Source: Pyricularia pennisetigena (Eukaryota > Ascomycota > Sordariomycetes > Magnaporthales > Pyriculariaceae). Taken from it: DNA of 64,000 nucleotides. The notes below the pieces were generated by a model, which worked only from the letters and a program-made list of their open reading frames with translations, had not been told where the DNA came from and did not search any database. Location: assembly GCF_004337985.1 (NCBI RefSeq), contig NW_021940918.1:1178001-1242000 (forward strand). Direction: 5' to 3'. A program made the translations under genes and the position numbers. Position 1 is the stretch's first letter, and every line of letters starts with the position of its first letter. Shown piece after piece: positions 44,501-53,704 of the stretch.

Positions 44501-47500
44501 TATTTTGACATTGTCATCCGCCAGCGATTCCGCACGCACTCGGACAGGCAAGATGTGACCAAACTATTCTGCAAGTCGTTCAACAGAGACCCCAAAGAGC
44601 ACAGTCTCTTCCACAACAGCAGCTCACTCATGACGCACGTGGGGCATGGCTTTCTTCGCCGCAACACCTCTTCCAACCCTGATGTCCAGCGTCCTCCCTT
44701 CAATACGTCCTCGCGGTTGAGAGAAATCGAGTCCCTGTTAATATGTGTCAAGCAGAACCTGCCATGCATACTAGTAGGCCCCTCTGGCAGTGGCAAGTCC
44801 TCGCTGTTGCAACATGTTGCTGGTATTGCGGGCAAGGAGCTAGTCGTCTTCCATCTAAATGCAGACGTAGACACCATGGATCTAGTGGGTGGTTTTGAGC
44901 AAGCAGACCCAGTCAGAGAGGTCCTTTCAACCTTGGCAGAGATACAGCGCTGCCTCAGGTCTAGTCTGCTATCAACTAGCTCAGAGGCCATCAGTGATTC
45001 TCTCGAGCTTCTTCGTCTACTCGATGCCGCCCGAAGTCACAACTCTTTGAGTCTTGATTTCTCGCCTGTCGTTCAGGCCATACAGCAAGTCGCATCCAAA
45101 GTCTCGGGAGATTCCGATCTTGGCTTGCTTTTGGAACGGGCGTTTTCACAATTAAACAAGCCACTGACCCTCGAGAATCCTCGCTTTGAGTGGATCGACG
45201 GCATAATTGTCAAGGCAGCTCAGGCAGGTCACTGGTTGGTACTTGACAATGCAAACCTATGCAGTGCGTCTGTACTGGATCGTCTCAACTCTCTACTTGA
45301 GCGACCTGGAGGCTTCCTGAGTATCAACGAACACAGTGGCCCCAACGGAGAGCCAAGGGTCATTGTTCCCCACCCAGAATTCCGGGTGTTCTTGACGATG
45401 GATCCGCGATACGGGGAGTTGTCTCGCGCGATGAGGAACCGCTCGGTCGAGATTTTCATAGATCTTCCCTCTCCACAAGTCGACTCTTTTCTTCAGTATA
45501 TTAGCAATGTGGAGGCGAGCATGCTTAGGTATCACGAAGTCGTTCAGAGCCTAGATTCTGAGCTCAACCCGGACCAGGCCCAAAGTGTCGCGCTTCTGGC
45601 GACTGATCAGCTTTCTCTGAGCGACTCGGCCATCCTTTCGCGCTTCTACGCATCCTTGAGTGCTGGTAGACTCAGCTGTGCTAAGCTTTCTACTTCCACT
45701 AACGGATACATCAACTTCCTTCTCTCATACATTCGCGGCCAAAATTCGTCTGGTATTGCGTCAACCTTAGGCACTGCTGTCTTCAACGCTTACAGCACAC
45801 TCAGAGACTTGATCCCAGTGTCCGTGACGGACCCTGGAGCAGTGCGTGCTCTGGTGGAAATGCAGCCAATACATCCTCTACAAGATTCCATCGTTGCAGC
45901 ACTTGTCGAAAGTAAAAGCTACGGGCAGTTGCACTGGCTTGCCGCATGCTTCGAGACTTATTCAAGCATCTGTACCGCCGAGGAAGCTATGGCTCACCAG
46001 ATGCGCTCTATCAACATCACGAAGCCGTCTACTTTGAACAGGCTGCAGCGATCATGCATTTCAAAACAACTCGCCGTCGTGGCGAAGGACTCCACCGTCT
46101 CGATTTCTGGATTCCTCTCGTCGTTTCTCGACGCAGTGAAGCAATACATCAGCACCTCACTGGATAACCCGATGGATTGGCAGCAGAAGAGGAACGCACT
46201 CAGACTGTTGTTGCACTATTGGTGGAGAACATTCGACCTTGCCATAAGCCAGACTTTCGAGGAGGCTACTTTCCAAGCACATCTCTTGCTCGGTACAAAA
46301 CTCATGGAATCTCTGCGCAATAGATTTACATCCCACGAGCTGGTCTTGGTTTCAACGGTATCGAGAAACTTTCAGTCAGCTTTCGAATTTGGCTTCAAAC
46401 TGACCACGGGAGTCAGCATGGAGGTTCTGTGGAATGTTTTCCGCCCGATCCCTATCCCTCACCTGCAGACGTTTGAGCAAGTCGTGGCCATGGAGCGGCT
46501 CGCCCAGCGGTTTGACTCTCTTAAATGGCAAGCCAATGCATCGCCCGATGACTTAGAACATGTCGTCTCGAGTCTGGTCAAGGCATATACCCTGGTCCGG
46601 AACTCAGCTCCCGGGACCGGAGCTTTACTCGACGCTGTGACAGCAGAGATTGTCACATTAGAGTCTAGAACTGAGGGAACTGTTTCCGAGCCTCCGATAT
46701 TTTCCTCACAATTTGAGGCTTTGCGTAAACAGCTCGTCCTCTACAACTGCTTGTCTGCAGAAGATCAATCCCAATCAAGGGCATGGCTGGCTCTGTGTGG
46801 GTTGCCTACCATATCCAGGATGCGCCATCAGATACCCCGCGGCCCTGCCAAGCTGCTGCAATCCCTAGACTATCTATTATGCCAAGACGCAGAGGCTCAT
46901 CCCTGGTCCGGCAACACTTCATCCTCAGTTCTTCGTAATGTGCATTCGGCAAGACTTGGGACTTTGTCTTCACTGCGTTCTTTAGAAACAGAAATGCCTC
47001 TGTTAGGATTTGCTCTTGCCACCACAGCCGAACATATAGCTGCGAATCCCGTTAAGCAACTCAACAGAATGCTCAGGGAGCTTTTGGAGCAAGCTATCAT
47101 GGCTCACGGCAACCACTCGCAGACGGAACTCGGGTCGGTATTCGACAAGCTCGAAAATGTTGAAGCTTTGGCTCTTCAGCCGACAGACAAGTGGCTCAGC
47201 AACCAGAAGGCACGCCTTGCCTCGATATTCCCACATGCCTTGACTGATGCCGCTGAGGCCATTATGGCCAACAATTTCCTTGCGTCAATGGCAGCTTTAG
47301 CAGCTTCAAGTGTATCAAGTCAATATCTGCAGAGCGTCGGATTCTCTGCAATTGCCTGGGTGCAGTTCGCCATCGGCTGCCTGAGGCTCTACGTGCCCGA
47401 CAAGGCCTTTGACCCTCATCTTAGGGTTAAGATAGAGAGGGAGAGCCACGAGCAGCTCCTCGACTCGCTGCAACAAAAGCTCACTGCTCTTACCACGTTT

Positions 47501-50500
47501 GATAAGACTTTCGCGGATGGCTCCCCGTCCCTACGTACCGTCCAAACCAAGGAGGAGCTTGAATCCATTGGGCATGGTCCCTCAAGAGCCCCTCCGATAT
47601 TTAGACAAACAGCACAGGAGCAAAACCAGATCCAGGGAGGATTCAATAATGTTCTCAACACCATTGTCAACCGTGATATTCCCTCATCACAGCTTCGCGC
47701 GCTCGAGGAGGCGACTCAAGAAGCCATCGAGGGGATACAGCTAGTCAAGGAAAACGTCGCCCAGCTTATCAATCAACTTGCCGGCCGGTCTGTGGCGTAT
47801 CAAGACATGACGTTACCAACAGTTAACCTTCTTCGCGCTCTTCAAGTGGGTCTTTCACTTTCTGATAGCTGCATCGCCGAGGGCTCCAACAAGACCGTCA
47901 ACACATTCTTCTCTGTCACGCCGCTCGTTGGTGGCACATTATGGACCCCAGGTACCCAAAATCTTCAGACAAAGTCATTGGAGTTTCTATCTGTGGCAAA
48001 AGCCTATGCCAGCGTTGAAGGCCTTAACATAATGAGCTCGGAGGCGCGACAGTCTATCTTCGAAAGCTTCCACTACTTGTACGAGGAGTGGAACAAAAAG
48101 CTCGCGTCAGAGCGCAAGGCAGAAGAAGCAAAGAGCAGTCTCTATCGTTTCAGAGGCAGCTTTGAAGACGAGGAGGAGCACGACCAGGCAGAGTTTAACG
48201 AGCTCTTCCCTGACTATGAAGCCTCCGAGGACGCGGTTGCACAGCATTCCCAATCACAGCCCCACAAAGTACGAGATCTTTCGGTTCGACTGGCAAAGCT
48301 CCATAGGGAGATATTTTTGTCTAAGCTTGCGCCTGAAGATGAGCTACAGAGAATCTGTAAAGAGGTAGCTCGAAGTGCCGCCAAGAGCAACCAGATTGGC
48401 ATCAATCTTGAAGTCAGAGACAAGATGCTGCTATCATCTGCCATACTTGTAGTTCATGAAGAGCTTCAAGATCTTAGGTCCACCGTCGTTAGCAACACGT
48501 ATAACTTCTACACTGACGCCAATCTGCCTGAAGCCCGTAGGCTCATCGAAACTGTGCACAAAACTCAGCTTAAGTTCCAGGAGCTCCAGCGCGTGGATGA
48601 GATCGGTCATCTCCAACCCCTTGCCGATGTGGTTAACGCGTGCTCGCGCGTCATGGAGCTAGGCTACGCCGATCCTCTAGCAAAGATACTCCCATCACTA
48701 GAAAAGCTACACGAGACTTTGTACGAATGGCAGTTTCGGGGCTACGCCAGCCGTCAATACATCCCAGCCACTCTGTACGATAAGATTACCGAGACGATTG
48801 TTTCCTGGAGAAGGCTAGAGCTCTCCACGTGGGCCAGACTTTTCGACTCAGAGTTGCAGAAGTGTCGCGAGGACGCAGATTCGTGGTACTTTGTTGCATA
48901 CCAAGCAGTCATTGCTGGGCCTCTATCGCTCATGGAGAAGGGCGTCGACCTACGCACTCACGCGCCTGCCCTTCTGCAAGAGTTGGAGCAGTACTTTGTC
49001 AATTCGATTTTAGGAGAGTTCACCGCCAGGCTCAACATGCTGAAACAGTTCCAAGCCCACCTTGATCTTTTGGCTCTCGATTATCCCCCGCTCGCTGCCG
49101 TAAGGGATGCGTTGCGCAACTTTTTGACGTTTTACTCACGGTTCGAGATCAAGGCTACGGAGGCCATCCAGCGTGGCAGGGCATCGCTGGAAAAGAAAAT
49201 GAAGGACGTGCTGCTCATGGCCAGCTGGAAGGAGACGAATGTATTGGCGCTGAGAGAAAGCTCCCGCAAGTCACATCTCAAGCTGTTCAGGCTTGTTCGC
49301 AAGTTCCGCGCCGTGCTAGGGCAGCCAATGAGACCCATCATCGTGGATCAAGGTCTCCCTGAGGATGCACAGCTGGGTATTTCTCAATGGTTCAACCACT
49401 CAGCAAAGTCGGTGTCAGGTCTGGACGTGGCCAAACATGGAGGTGAAACGCTTCAAGTCTGCCAGCAGCTTGAGAGTAAGCTGGGCAAGGACCTGAGTGC
49501 CATACGGCTATCAAGGGCCAAGCAGCTCGTTCACAAGATGGCTCAAATGAGCACTATACCCGACTCTGCGGTTGCAGCTACTGAGCTGCTGGACGCCTTT
49601 ATGTCGGATACTGTTTCTTCCATAGCAGAGCTGCGCAAAGAAACGCCGGGTTTTCTCACCGAGGAAAACAAGGCACAAGTCAAGCATCTCAAGACCCGCA
49701 AGGTGAAACTGTTCAACGATACCCTCAAATCCATCCGCCAGATGGGCTTCAGCTACAACCTCAGCCAGAGCCGACTGGCGAGACAAGCCTCCACCCCCGC
49801 CGTCCTTGCCTGTGCGCAGCCTTTGCACAGGCTTGGAGCTGGTCAAAGTCTTCTCGAGTACCATTACGACAAGTTTATCGGCGTAGCTCCCAGGTGGCGC
49901 AACGCTGTTCATGACCACCATGGCGATCTGAGTCGCGATGTGATCCAGCGCAGTGCGGGTTATCTCGAAGGTATTTTCCTTGTTGTGCTGCAGCAGAGAG
50001 AAGTGCTTGGAGACGAGAGCCAAGAACTCGGAAGCTTCGAGGACACAGTACAAAAGATAGTTGACCTTGACAGTATGACTGCAAGCCACTCTATTCAAGA
50101 GGACAGCTGCGTGGTTGTCTCGCATCAAAGCACAGAGAACTACCTAGAGCGGTCGCTTCGTTGGCTGATCCAGATGCTCAGACTTGCGATGCAAGTGATC
50201 GATGCACATGGCACTCTCGGGAAACTGGACAGTAGGCCCGCTACGGAGGCACTGCAGTTATGGGTATCTCGACTGTTGACACTGCAGGAAAGACTAGAGG
50301 CCCAGCCTAGTCTGCCAACCGGTATCTCAAGTGCTGTTGCCCAGGACTTACGGCAGCAAATCCGGGAGGCCTTCTCCGAGATTGAACAAGACATGAATCG
50401 GCTTAGCAGGCAGAGACCCGACCTGGCTTTTGTGCTTGACCAAGTCCCTCTCTGGACTAATTTGCAAACTACACAGTCGTCTAGACGACAAGGGTATACG

Positions 50501-53500
50501 TCGTTGACTAGCGCCGAAACCCTATACAGCGAAGTTCTGACCACGGTCCAGAAGGTTCTGAGCGCCTTGCAGAACCTATCCAAGAACCTCGCGACGCTGC
50601 CTACGTCCATTGACGATGCGTCTTGGCTTGTTGAATACAGCACCGGCCTTTCCACCGCCCTCAAGTCTTTGCATATCGGAACCATCAACAAAGACCTCAG
50701 TAAATGTCTTACAAAGCTGCCATGCGTCGGACTCGATGAGCGCCGGGAAATCCGTGCAGTAATATCGCTATTCCTCACGTCAATGCCTATCTTCCAGCAG
50801 TATGCTGCAATCTCTAGACACATAATGGAAACGCTCGCGCATCTTCACTTCTCTACATGCAAGGTCGGGCATCAACTAGGCAAGTCCTTCCTGGATATTG
50901 CCTCCCACGGCTTCTGCATGCCGCAGGAGAAGTCAGATGAAGGTTCGGATGGTAAGGGCAAGATGGAGGGAGGCACAGGCCTCGGAGATGGTGAGGGTGC
51001 CGAGAACATCAGCAAGGATATTGGCGAAGATGAGGACCTCTCTGAGCTAGCCCAAGAACCTAATCAGCAACAGAACAACGAGGACATGGATGATGAAGAG
51101 GACGCGATCGATATGGGAACCGATGAGATGGAGGGAGACTTGGCCAGCGTCGGTGGTGGGGATGACGAACAGGACGGTGACAAGTCTGGGGATGAGGACG
51201 GTGACGAAGATGAAATGGACGAACAAGCCGGTGATGTTGATGATCTTGACCCCACGGCGGTGGACGAGAAGATGTGGAACGACGACGGCGAGGAAGCAGA
51301 CAAGGATCAGAAGGGCGATGCAGCCAGCGGCAAACAGCAAAAGGATGAGGAGGTCGGTGCCACGGACTCTACAGCCAAACAAGCCGAGGAGCAGCAGCAA
51401 GGTGAAGAGCCTGCAGAGGCAGAAGAGGCCGGAGAGGAGGCAGGACCGCAGGAGGAGGAAGCCAGACCGCAAGAGGAGCTCAACAGACAGGACCAGAATG
51501 TCCAGGAGAGCGAGGCGCTGGCTTTGCCGGATGAGATGGAACTGGACAAGGACGATGGTGATGATGATGATGATGATGATGTCGATGACCTCGATGACCT
51601 CCCCGAGCTTGAGAAGGATCAAACCGAGGCGCAAGGAACGGAAACAAACTCGGACAATGGTGATGACAAGGACGGCACTACAGAGGCGCCGAAGGAAGCG
51701 GAAGGCATCGAGGATGAGATAGCGAGTGAGGATGAGATAGGAAGCCATGACGAGGATATCGTCAAGGGCGAGGACCACATGGACGAGGATCCTAAGGATG
51801 AGGCAGAGGATGATGATCCAGACGCTCCGAAGGAAAACGAGTCGAGACCTGACCAAGATCAGGCCCGCGACAACAATGCAGATCCAGAGAATGCTGCTTC
51901 GAGCGATGTAAAGAGCGGTGGCGGTCAAGACCAGCATGACAATGAGCAGGAGAACAGTGAAGAGACCCAAGAAAATGCCGGCCAACGGGACCAGGGCGAC
52001 ATCACCGAGGCTGGAGCAGAGCAGAATGCATCAGCCGCAAGCCAGGGCAGGGTTTCAGGCAGAGACGAAGCGCCGCAGCCGGATGGCGAACAGGGTCCTG
52101 ACTCGGCTGAACAGGAGTCCTTGCCGTTCAAAAAGCTGGGCGATCTCCTGGAGAAGTGGTATCGTAACAACAAAGATATCCGCGAGGCTAGCAAAGACCA
52201 AGAGGAAGCAGACATAAACCGCCAGGCTCAAGACTCCAGCGACCAAGCTGCGATGGATGAGTTCCAGCATCTACAGGATGAAAATGCGCCGGCAGATACC
52301 CAGGCTCTTGGGACAGCCACGGATGAGGAGGCGAAACCTATCGATGACTCCATGGCCATAGATGACGATGCCGAGGCCGACAAGGATAAACCACAGCTGC
52401 TGCCTGATCACAAAGAGGATGAAGAGGATGATGAAATGCTGCAAGATTCCACTCATGAAGACGCCGAAGAGGCCAATGGCGATGATAATCCCAGTGCCGA
52501 GGACGGTACAGGCAAGAACAACATAAACGACCGTGACCAAGGACGCTCTGGTGTTGCCACGCGGCAGGGAGCATACCATCGAGACAAGACTGCAACACCC
52601 GAGCCCGCGCCTGGTGAACAAGCACAAGACGTAGGTGCCGCTGACGGCGAAGCGGAAAAGGAAGACGAGTTGGTACAAGAGACTTCGACTCAACTTTCAG
52701 CAACCCACCTGGTGGATGAGGAGGTCGAGGAATCGCCGCTAAGAGATCTTGCAGAGTGCGTCGAGTCGTGGAGCAAGTTCCAGACGAAGACACACGGACT
52801 TTCGCTGTCTCTGGCCTCGCAGTTACGACTGATCCTCACACCCTCGCAGGCCACCAAGCTCTCAGGCTCGCACCGCACCGGCAAACGGCTTAACATCAAG
52901 AAAATCATCCCTTACATCGCGTCAGGCTATAAGCGCGACAAAATCTGGATGCGTCGGAGCGTACCCACCAAGCGTACATACCAGATCCTTCTCTGTGTCG
53001 ATGACAGTCTCAGTATGGGCAGCGTCGGCATGACTCCTTCTCAGTCTGCAGCTTCCGCTGGTGCGGTGGCTCCCAAGGATTCCGAAGTTGAAGGCCCTGG
53101 CGCACTCGCACTCGAATCGCTGGTCATGGTATCGCGCGCCCTCAATATGCTCGAGGTCGGCCAGGTTGGCGTCCTTGGGTTCGGATCCTCCGTCTTTGTC
53201 GCCCATGAGCTCGCCGAGCCCTTCTCTACTCTCGACGCCGGCGCCCGCGTCCTGCAAAACTTCTGCTTCAAGCAAGACGGCACCGACGTCGCCCTTCTGA
53301 TGCGCCGCATAATTGACCACTTCACGACGGCCAGGCTGCAGAGCTTATCCTCGTCGGGCCAGCAGGATCTGTGGCAGCTGGCGCTGGTCATGTCGGACGG
53401 CCTAACGCCGTCGTCGACCCACGATCGCATCCGGCGGCTGCTGCGCGAGGCCATGGAGGAGCGCATCATGGTTGTCTTTATCGTCATGGATGACCCCACC

Positions 53501-53704
53501 GCCACGGGCAAGAAAGGGGACAGCGTTCTGGACCTGAAGGAGGCAAAGTTTGTCAAGGACGAGGCAGGCAATAGCCGCGTTGTTCTCGAGCGATATCTCG
53601 ATACCTTTCCCTTCCCGTACTACCTCATCGTGCATCATCTCGACGATCTGCCGAATGCGCTGGCGGGCCTGTTGAGAACATGGTTTGCGGAAGTGAATAC
53701 CTGA
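38537..53704 (+). CDS. MDN1: Midasin (Rea1/Mdn1), AAA+ ribosome-assembly ATPase
   Basis: This is one uninterrupted frame of 5,055 residues. The ATG at 38537 starts MAELDVSPQIRSLLG; the upstream extension is promoter. Six AAA+ modules follow the N-terminal domain, with P-loops near residues 320 (GLPGSGKT), 652 (GETGIGKT), 1095 (GPTSAGKT), 1385 (GETGCGKT), 1771 (GNPGVGKT) and 2081 (GPSGSGKS). A linker of about 2,000 residues leads to an Asp/Glu-rich hinge (about 4130-4720). The C-terminal VWA domain has the MIDAS motif DDSLSM near residue 4821. Midasin pulls assembly factors such as Ytm1 and Rsa4 off pre-60S particles, using the MIDAS domain to grip their UBL domains. It acts in the nucleolus and nucleoplasm. 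The size is similar to yeast (about 4,910). Confidence 0.97.
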   Translation: MAELDVSPQIRSLLGDATTFALLPSELQNISWWETSTEILDAVAEASLIEPRLTDRIFAHFEPVFPDIAARWILSSSTADGVRIARVIYAFARILPFAPHLSVFLEDFLSGRGVRIQDVAQNPTLVANPPNSPNVLDRFSLPDLEAVLVSIWRLMSFDREAYSQLVPARVETLFRHPRRPVRYLAIRIFCQLFSASDFTLETLMGQHIQGTESLEAWLDGDTVDYLFLTLLEHSRAKRVQTHIISIRKTGNLEAHSDSHFPHQRLTPAVVSWGRALTPRPAAVMPKTSSLVLTPTTVCNLEELATKLQKSGPILLHGLPGSGKTCLVQEAAAALGTSSDLVTLHLNEQTDAKMLIGLYTTDSKPGSFTWRPGILTTAVREGRWVLIEDLDRAPTEVMSTLLPLIERRELLIPNRGDTIRAPSSFRIFATVRTSLGMDGQENLPSFLGQRFWQLMSVRQLPQQELRQIIDGKFPILKRLSPSILDVFNGLSTLLRNPSSASISRGAVERPVNARDLFKWCRRLEQILTSAGSRTSEDKISDTTVDHMFMEAVDCFLGSIKSPAVKEVLAHKIGHEMRMPTERISHILQSHTPGLEESQTQLVAGRAVLSKSRRSGRVAKTKRPFASTVHARRLLEQIAVATQRREPILLVGETGIGKTTVVQQLADSLGHKLVAVNLSQQSEVGDLLGGFKPINPGSLAIPLKEEFEDLFAATGISADRNQKYLSQISKCFAKARWKEVCKLWKQAPKMFDEIIRTLQEKQNKRETNDTEGQPAKRRKTGTSKLDSLMGLKPRWEKFSESLDQFEIQVSGGSNGFAFAFSEGNIIKAVRNGDWVLLDEINLASPDTLESIADLLQSGPNDIPSILLSETGDIERIKAHPDFRIFAAMNPATDVGKKDLPIGLRSRFTELYVGSPDRDAKDLIVIIKTYLRGNNSTIDKACDKVANLYLTIKKLAEEKALVDGANEVPHFSLRTLTRVLTYVNDVAPVYGVYRSLFEGFCMGFLTLLDRKSESLVLPMITERLSEKSPKPPKRPEDGKHYVKFVSKEKDRQYWLLQGAEEPKERPDYIRTRYVERNLLNLVRATSTRRFPILIQGPTSAGKTSMIEYLANYSGNKFVRINNHEHTDLQEYLGTYVSGNDGKLCFQEGILVQAMRQGSWIVLDELNLAPTDVLEALNRLLDDNRELLIPETQEVIRPHENFVLFATQNPPGLYGGRKVLSRAFRNRFLELHFDDIPEDELEEILQRRCRNTSPPDCRRIVSVYKELSRLRQTSRVFEQKDSFATLRDLFRWAFRAADNRDQVAQNGYMLLAERVRDAEERLAVKSVIENVFKVKIDSDIIYDQLFSLEMNKYGLAANSQDVTWTRAMRRLFVLVSQALRNNEPVILVGETGCGKTTICQLLAEAVAKELHIVNAHQNTETGDLLGSQRPVRNRGAIINALENDVSEALKGLGLPSDGPVEKLLQDYKALSSDQIAVIPEDIRARIAYNDARSKALFEWSDGSLVQAMKSGDFFLLDEISLADDSVLERLNSVLEPERTLLLAEKGVDTELIRASEGFQFFATMNPGGDFGKKELSPALRNRFTEIWVPPLSDKQDVLDIVSSKLNEEFASLATPIVEFSYWFGQTCRASSATAVSIREILVWVAFINQCCHQKPSFALVHGAATVFVDTLGANPSALVSIDPKSISEQRDMCLSKLGTLLGDEAGVASLYYNEPALQITSSSLCIGDFSIPRDAVHGSAAEANGFAFEARTTKLNAMRVIRALQINKPILLEGNPGVGKTTLVSAIAAACGRPLTRINLSDQTDLMDLFGTDVPVEGAEAGSFAWRDAPFLQAMQKGEWVLLDEMNLASQSVLEGLNACLDHRGEVYISELDQVFKRHPDFRLFAAQNPHQQGGGRKGLPSSFVNRFIVVYADVFTADDLLIIASKRAKGVSNEIVGQMIHMISTLDDHVVTHKSFGSHGSPWEFNLRDTLRWLDLLGSSDSALCASRPEDYFDIVIRQRFRTHSDRQDVTKLFCKSFNRDPKEHSLFHNSSSLMTHVGHGFLRRNTSSNPDVQRPPFNTSSRLREIESLLICVKQNLPCILVGPSGSGKSSLLQHVAGIAGKELVVFHLNADVDTMDLVGGFEQADPVREVLSTLAEIQRCLRSSLLSTSSEAISDSLELLRLLDAARSHNSLSLDFSPVVQAIQQVASKVSGDSDLGLLLERAFSQLNKPLTLENPRFEWIDGIIVKAAQAGHWLVLDNANLCSASVLDRLNSLLERPGGFLSINEHSGPNGEPRVIVPHPEFRVFLTMDPRYGELSRAMRNRSVEIFIDLPSPQVDSFLQYISNVEASMLRYHEVVQSLDSELNPDQAQSVALLATDQLSLSDSAILSRFYASLSAGRLSCAKLSTSTNGYINFLLSYIRGQNSSGIASTLGTAVFNAYSTLRDLIPVSVTDPGAVRALVEMQPIHPLQDSIVAALVESKSYGQLHWLAACFETYSSICTAEEAMAHQMRSINITKPSTLNRLQRSCISKQLAVVAKDSTVSISGFLSSFLDAVKQYISTSLDNPMDWQQKRNALRLLLHYWWRTFDLAISQTFEEATFQAHLLLGTKLMESLRNRFTSHELVLVSTVSRNFQSAFEFGFKLTTGVSMEVLWNVFRPIPIPHLQTFEQVVAMERLAQRFDSLKWQANASPDDLEHVVSSLVKAYTLVRNSAPGTGALLDAVTAEIVTLESRTEGTVSEPPIFSSQFEALRKQLVLYNCLSAEDQSQSRAWLALCGLPTISRMRHQIPRGPAKLLQSLDYLLCQDAEAHPWSGNTSSSVLRNVHSARLGTLSSLRSLETEMPLLGFALATTAEHIAANPVKQLNRMLRELLEQAIMAHGNHSQTELGSVFDKLENVEALALQPTDKWLSNQKARLASIFPHALTDAAEAIMANNFLASMAALAASSVSSQYLQSVGFSAIAWVQFAIGCLRLYVPDKAFDPHLRVKIERESHEQLLDSLQQKLTALTTFDKTFADGSPSLRTVQTKEELESIGHGPSRAPPIFRQTAQEQNQIQGGFNNVLNTIVNRDIPSSQLRALEEATQEAIEGIQLVKENVAQLINQLAGRSVAYQDMTLPTVNLLRALQVGLSLSDSCIAEGSNKTVNTFFSVTPLVGGTLWTPGTQNLQTKSLEFLSVAKAYASVEGLNIMSSEARQSIFESFHYLYEEWNKKLASERKAEEAKSSLYRFRGSFEDEEEHDQAEFNELFPDYEASEDAVAQHSQSQPHKVRDLSVRLAKLHREIFLSKLAPEDELQRICKEVARSAAKSNQIGINLEVRDKMLLSSAILVVHEELQDLRSTVVSNTYNFYTDANLPEARRLIETVHKTQLKFQELQRVDEIGHLQPLADVVNACSRVMELGYADPLAKILPSLEKLHETLYEWQFRGYASRQYIPATLYDKITETIVSWRRLELSTWARLFDSELQKCREDADSWYFVAYQAVIAGPLSLMEKGVDLRTHAPALLQELEQYFVNSILGEFTARLNMLKQFQAHLDLLALDYPPLAAVRDALRNFLTFYSRFEIKATEAIQRGRASLEKKMKDVLLMASWKETNVLALRESSRKSHLKLFRLVRKFRAVLGQPMRPIIVDQGLPEDAQLGISQWFNHSAKSVSGLDVAKHGGETLQVCQQLESKLGKDLSAIRLSRAKQLVHKMAQMSTIPDSAVAATELLDAFMSDTVSSIAELRKETPGFLTEENKAQVKHLKTRKVKLFNDTLKSIRQMGFSYNLSQSRLARQASTPAVLACAQPLHRLGAGQSLLEYHYDKFIGVAPRWRNAVHDHHGDLSRDVIQRSAGYLEGIFLVVLQQREVLGDESQELGSFEDTVQKIVDLDSMTASHSIQEDSCVVVSHQSTENYLERSLRWLIQMLRLAMQVIDAHGTLGKLDSRPATEALQLWVSRLLTLQERLEAQPSLPTGISSAVAQDLRQQIREAFSEIEQDMNRLSRQRPDLAFVLDQVPLWTNLQTTQSSRRQGYTSLTSAETLYSEVLTTVQKVLSALQNLSKNLATLPTSIDDASWLVEYSTGLSTALKSLHIGTINKDLSKCLTKLPCVGLDERREIRAVISLFLTSMPIFQQYAAISRHIMETLAHLHFSTCKVGHQLGKSFLDIASHGFCMPQEKSDEGSDGKGKMEGGTGLGDGEGAENISKDIGEDEDLSELAQEPNQQQNNEDMDDEEDAIDMGTDEMEGDLASVGGGDDEQDGDKSGDEDGDEDEMDEQAGDVDDLDPTAVDEKMWNDDGEEADKDQKGDAASGKQQKDEEVGATDSTAKQAEEQQQGEEPAEAEEAGEEAGPQEEEARPQEELNRQDQNVQESEALALPDEMELDKDDGDDDDDDDVDDLDDLPELEKDQTEAQGTETNSDNGDDKDGTTEAPKEAEGIEDEIASEDEIGSHDEDIVKGEDHMDEDPKDEAEDDDPDAPKENESRPDQDQARDNNADPENAASSDVKSGGGQDQHDNEQENSEETQENAGQRDQGDITEAGAEQNASAASQGRVSGRDEAPQPDGEQGPDSAEQESLPFKKLGDLLEKWYRNNKDIREASKDQEEADINRQAQDSSDQAAMDEFQHLQDENAPADTQALGTATDEEAKPIDDSMAIDDDAEADKDKPQLLPDHKEDEEDDEMLQDSTHEDAEEANGDDNPSAEDGTGKNNINDRDQGRSGVATRQGAYHRDKTATPEPAPGEQAQDVGAADGEAEKEDELVQETSTQLSATHLVDEEVEESPLRDLAECVESWSKFQTKTHGLSLSLASQLRLILTPSQATKLSGSHRTGKRLNIKKIIPYIASGYKRDKIWMRRSVPTKRTYQILLCVDDSLSMGSVGMTPSQSAASAGAVAPKDSEVEGPGALALESLVMVSRALNMLEVGQVGVLGFGSSVFVAHELAEPFSTLDAGARVLQNFCFKQDGTDVALLMRRIIDHFTTARLQSLSSSGQQDLWQLALVMSDGLTPSSTHDRIRRLLREAMEERIMVVFIVMDDPTATGKKGDSVLDLKEAKFVKDEAGNSRVVLERYLDTFPFPYYLIVHHLDDLPNALAGLLRTWFAEVNT
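51560..51580 (+). repeat. In-frame (GAT)7 codon repeat in midasin hinge
   Basis: Seven GAT codons in a row encode poly-Asp in the acidic hinge. Length variation here would stay in frame. Confidence 0.9.

Noticed and set aside
51047..51985. 312-codon minus-strand frame, very rich in Leu, Ile and Val, inside midasin
   Set aside because: It is the antisense of the Asp/Glu-rich hinge. GA-rich codons read backwards give hydrophobic residues, so it is a shadow frame rather than a membrane protein.
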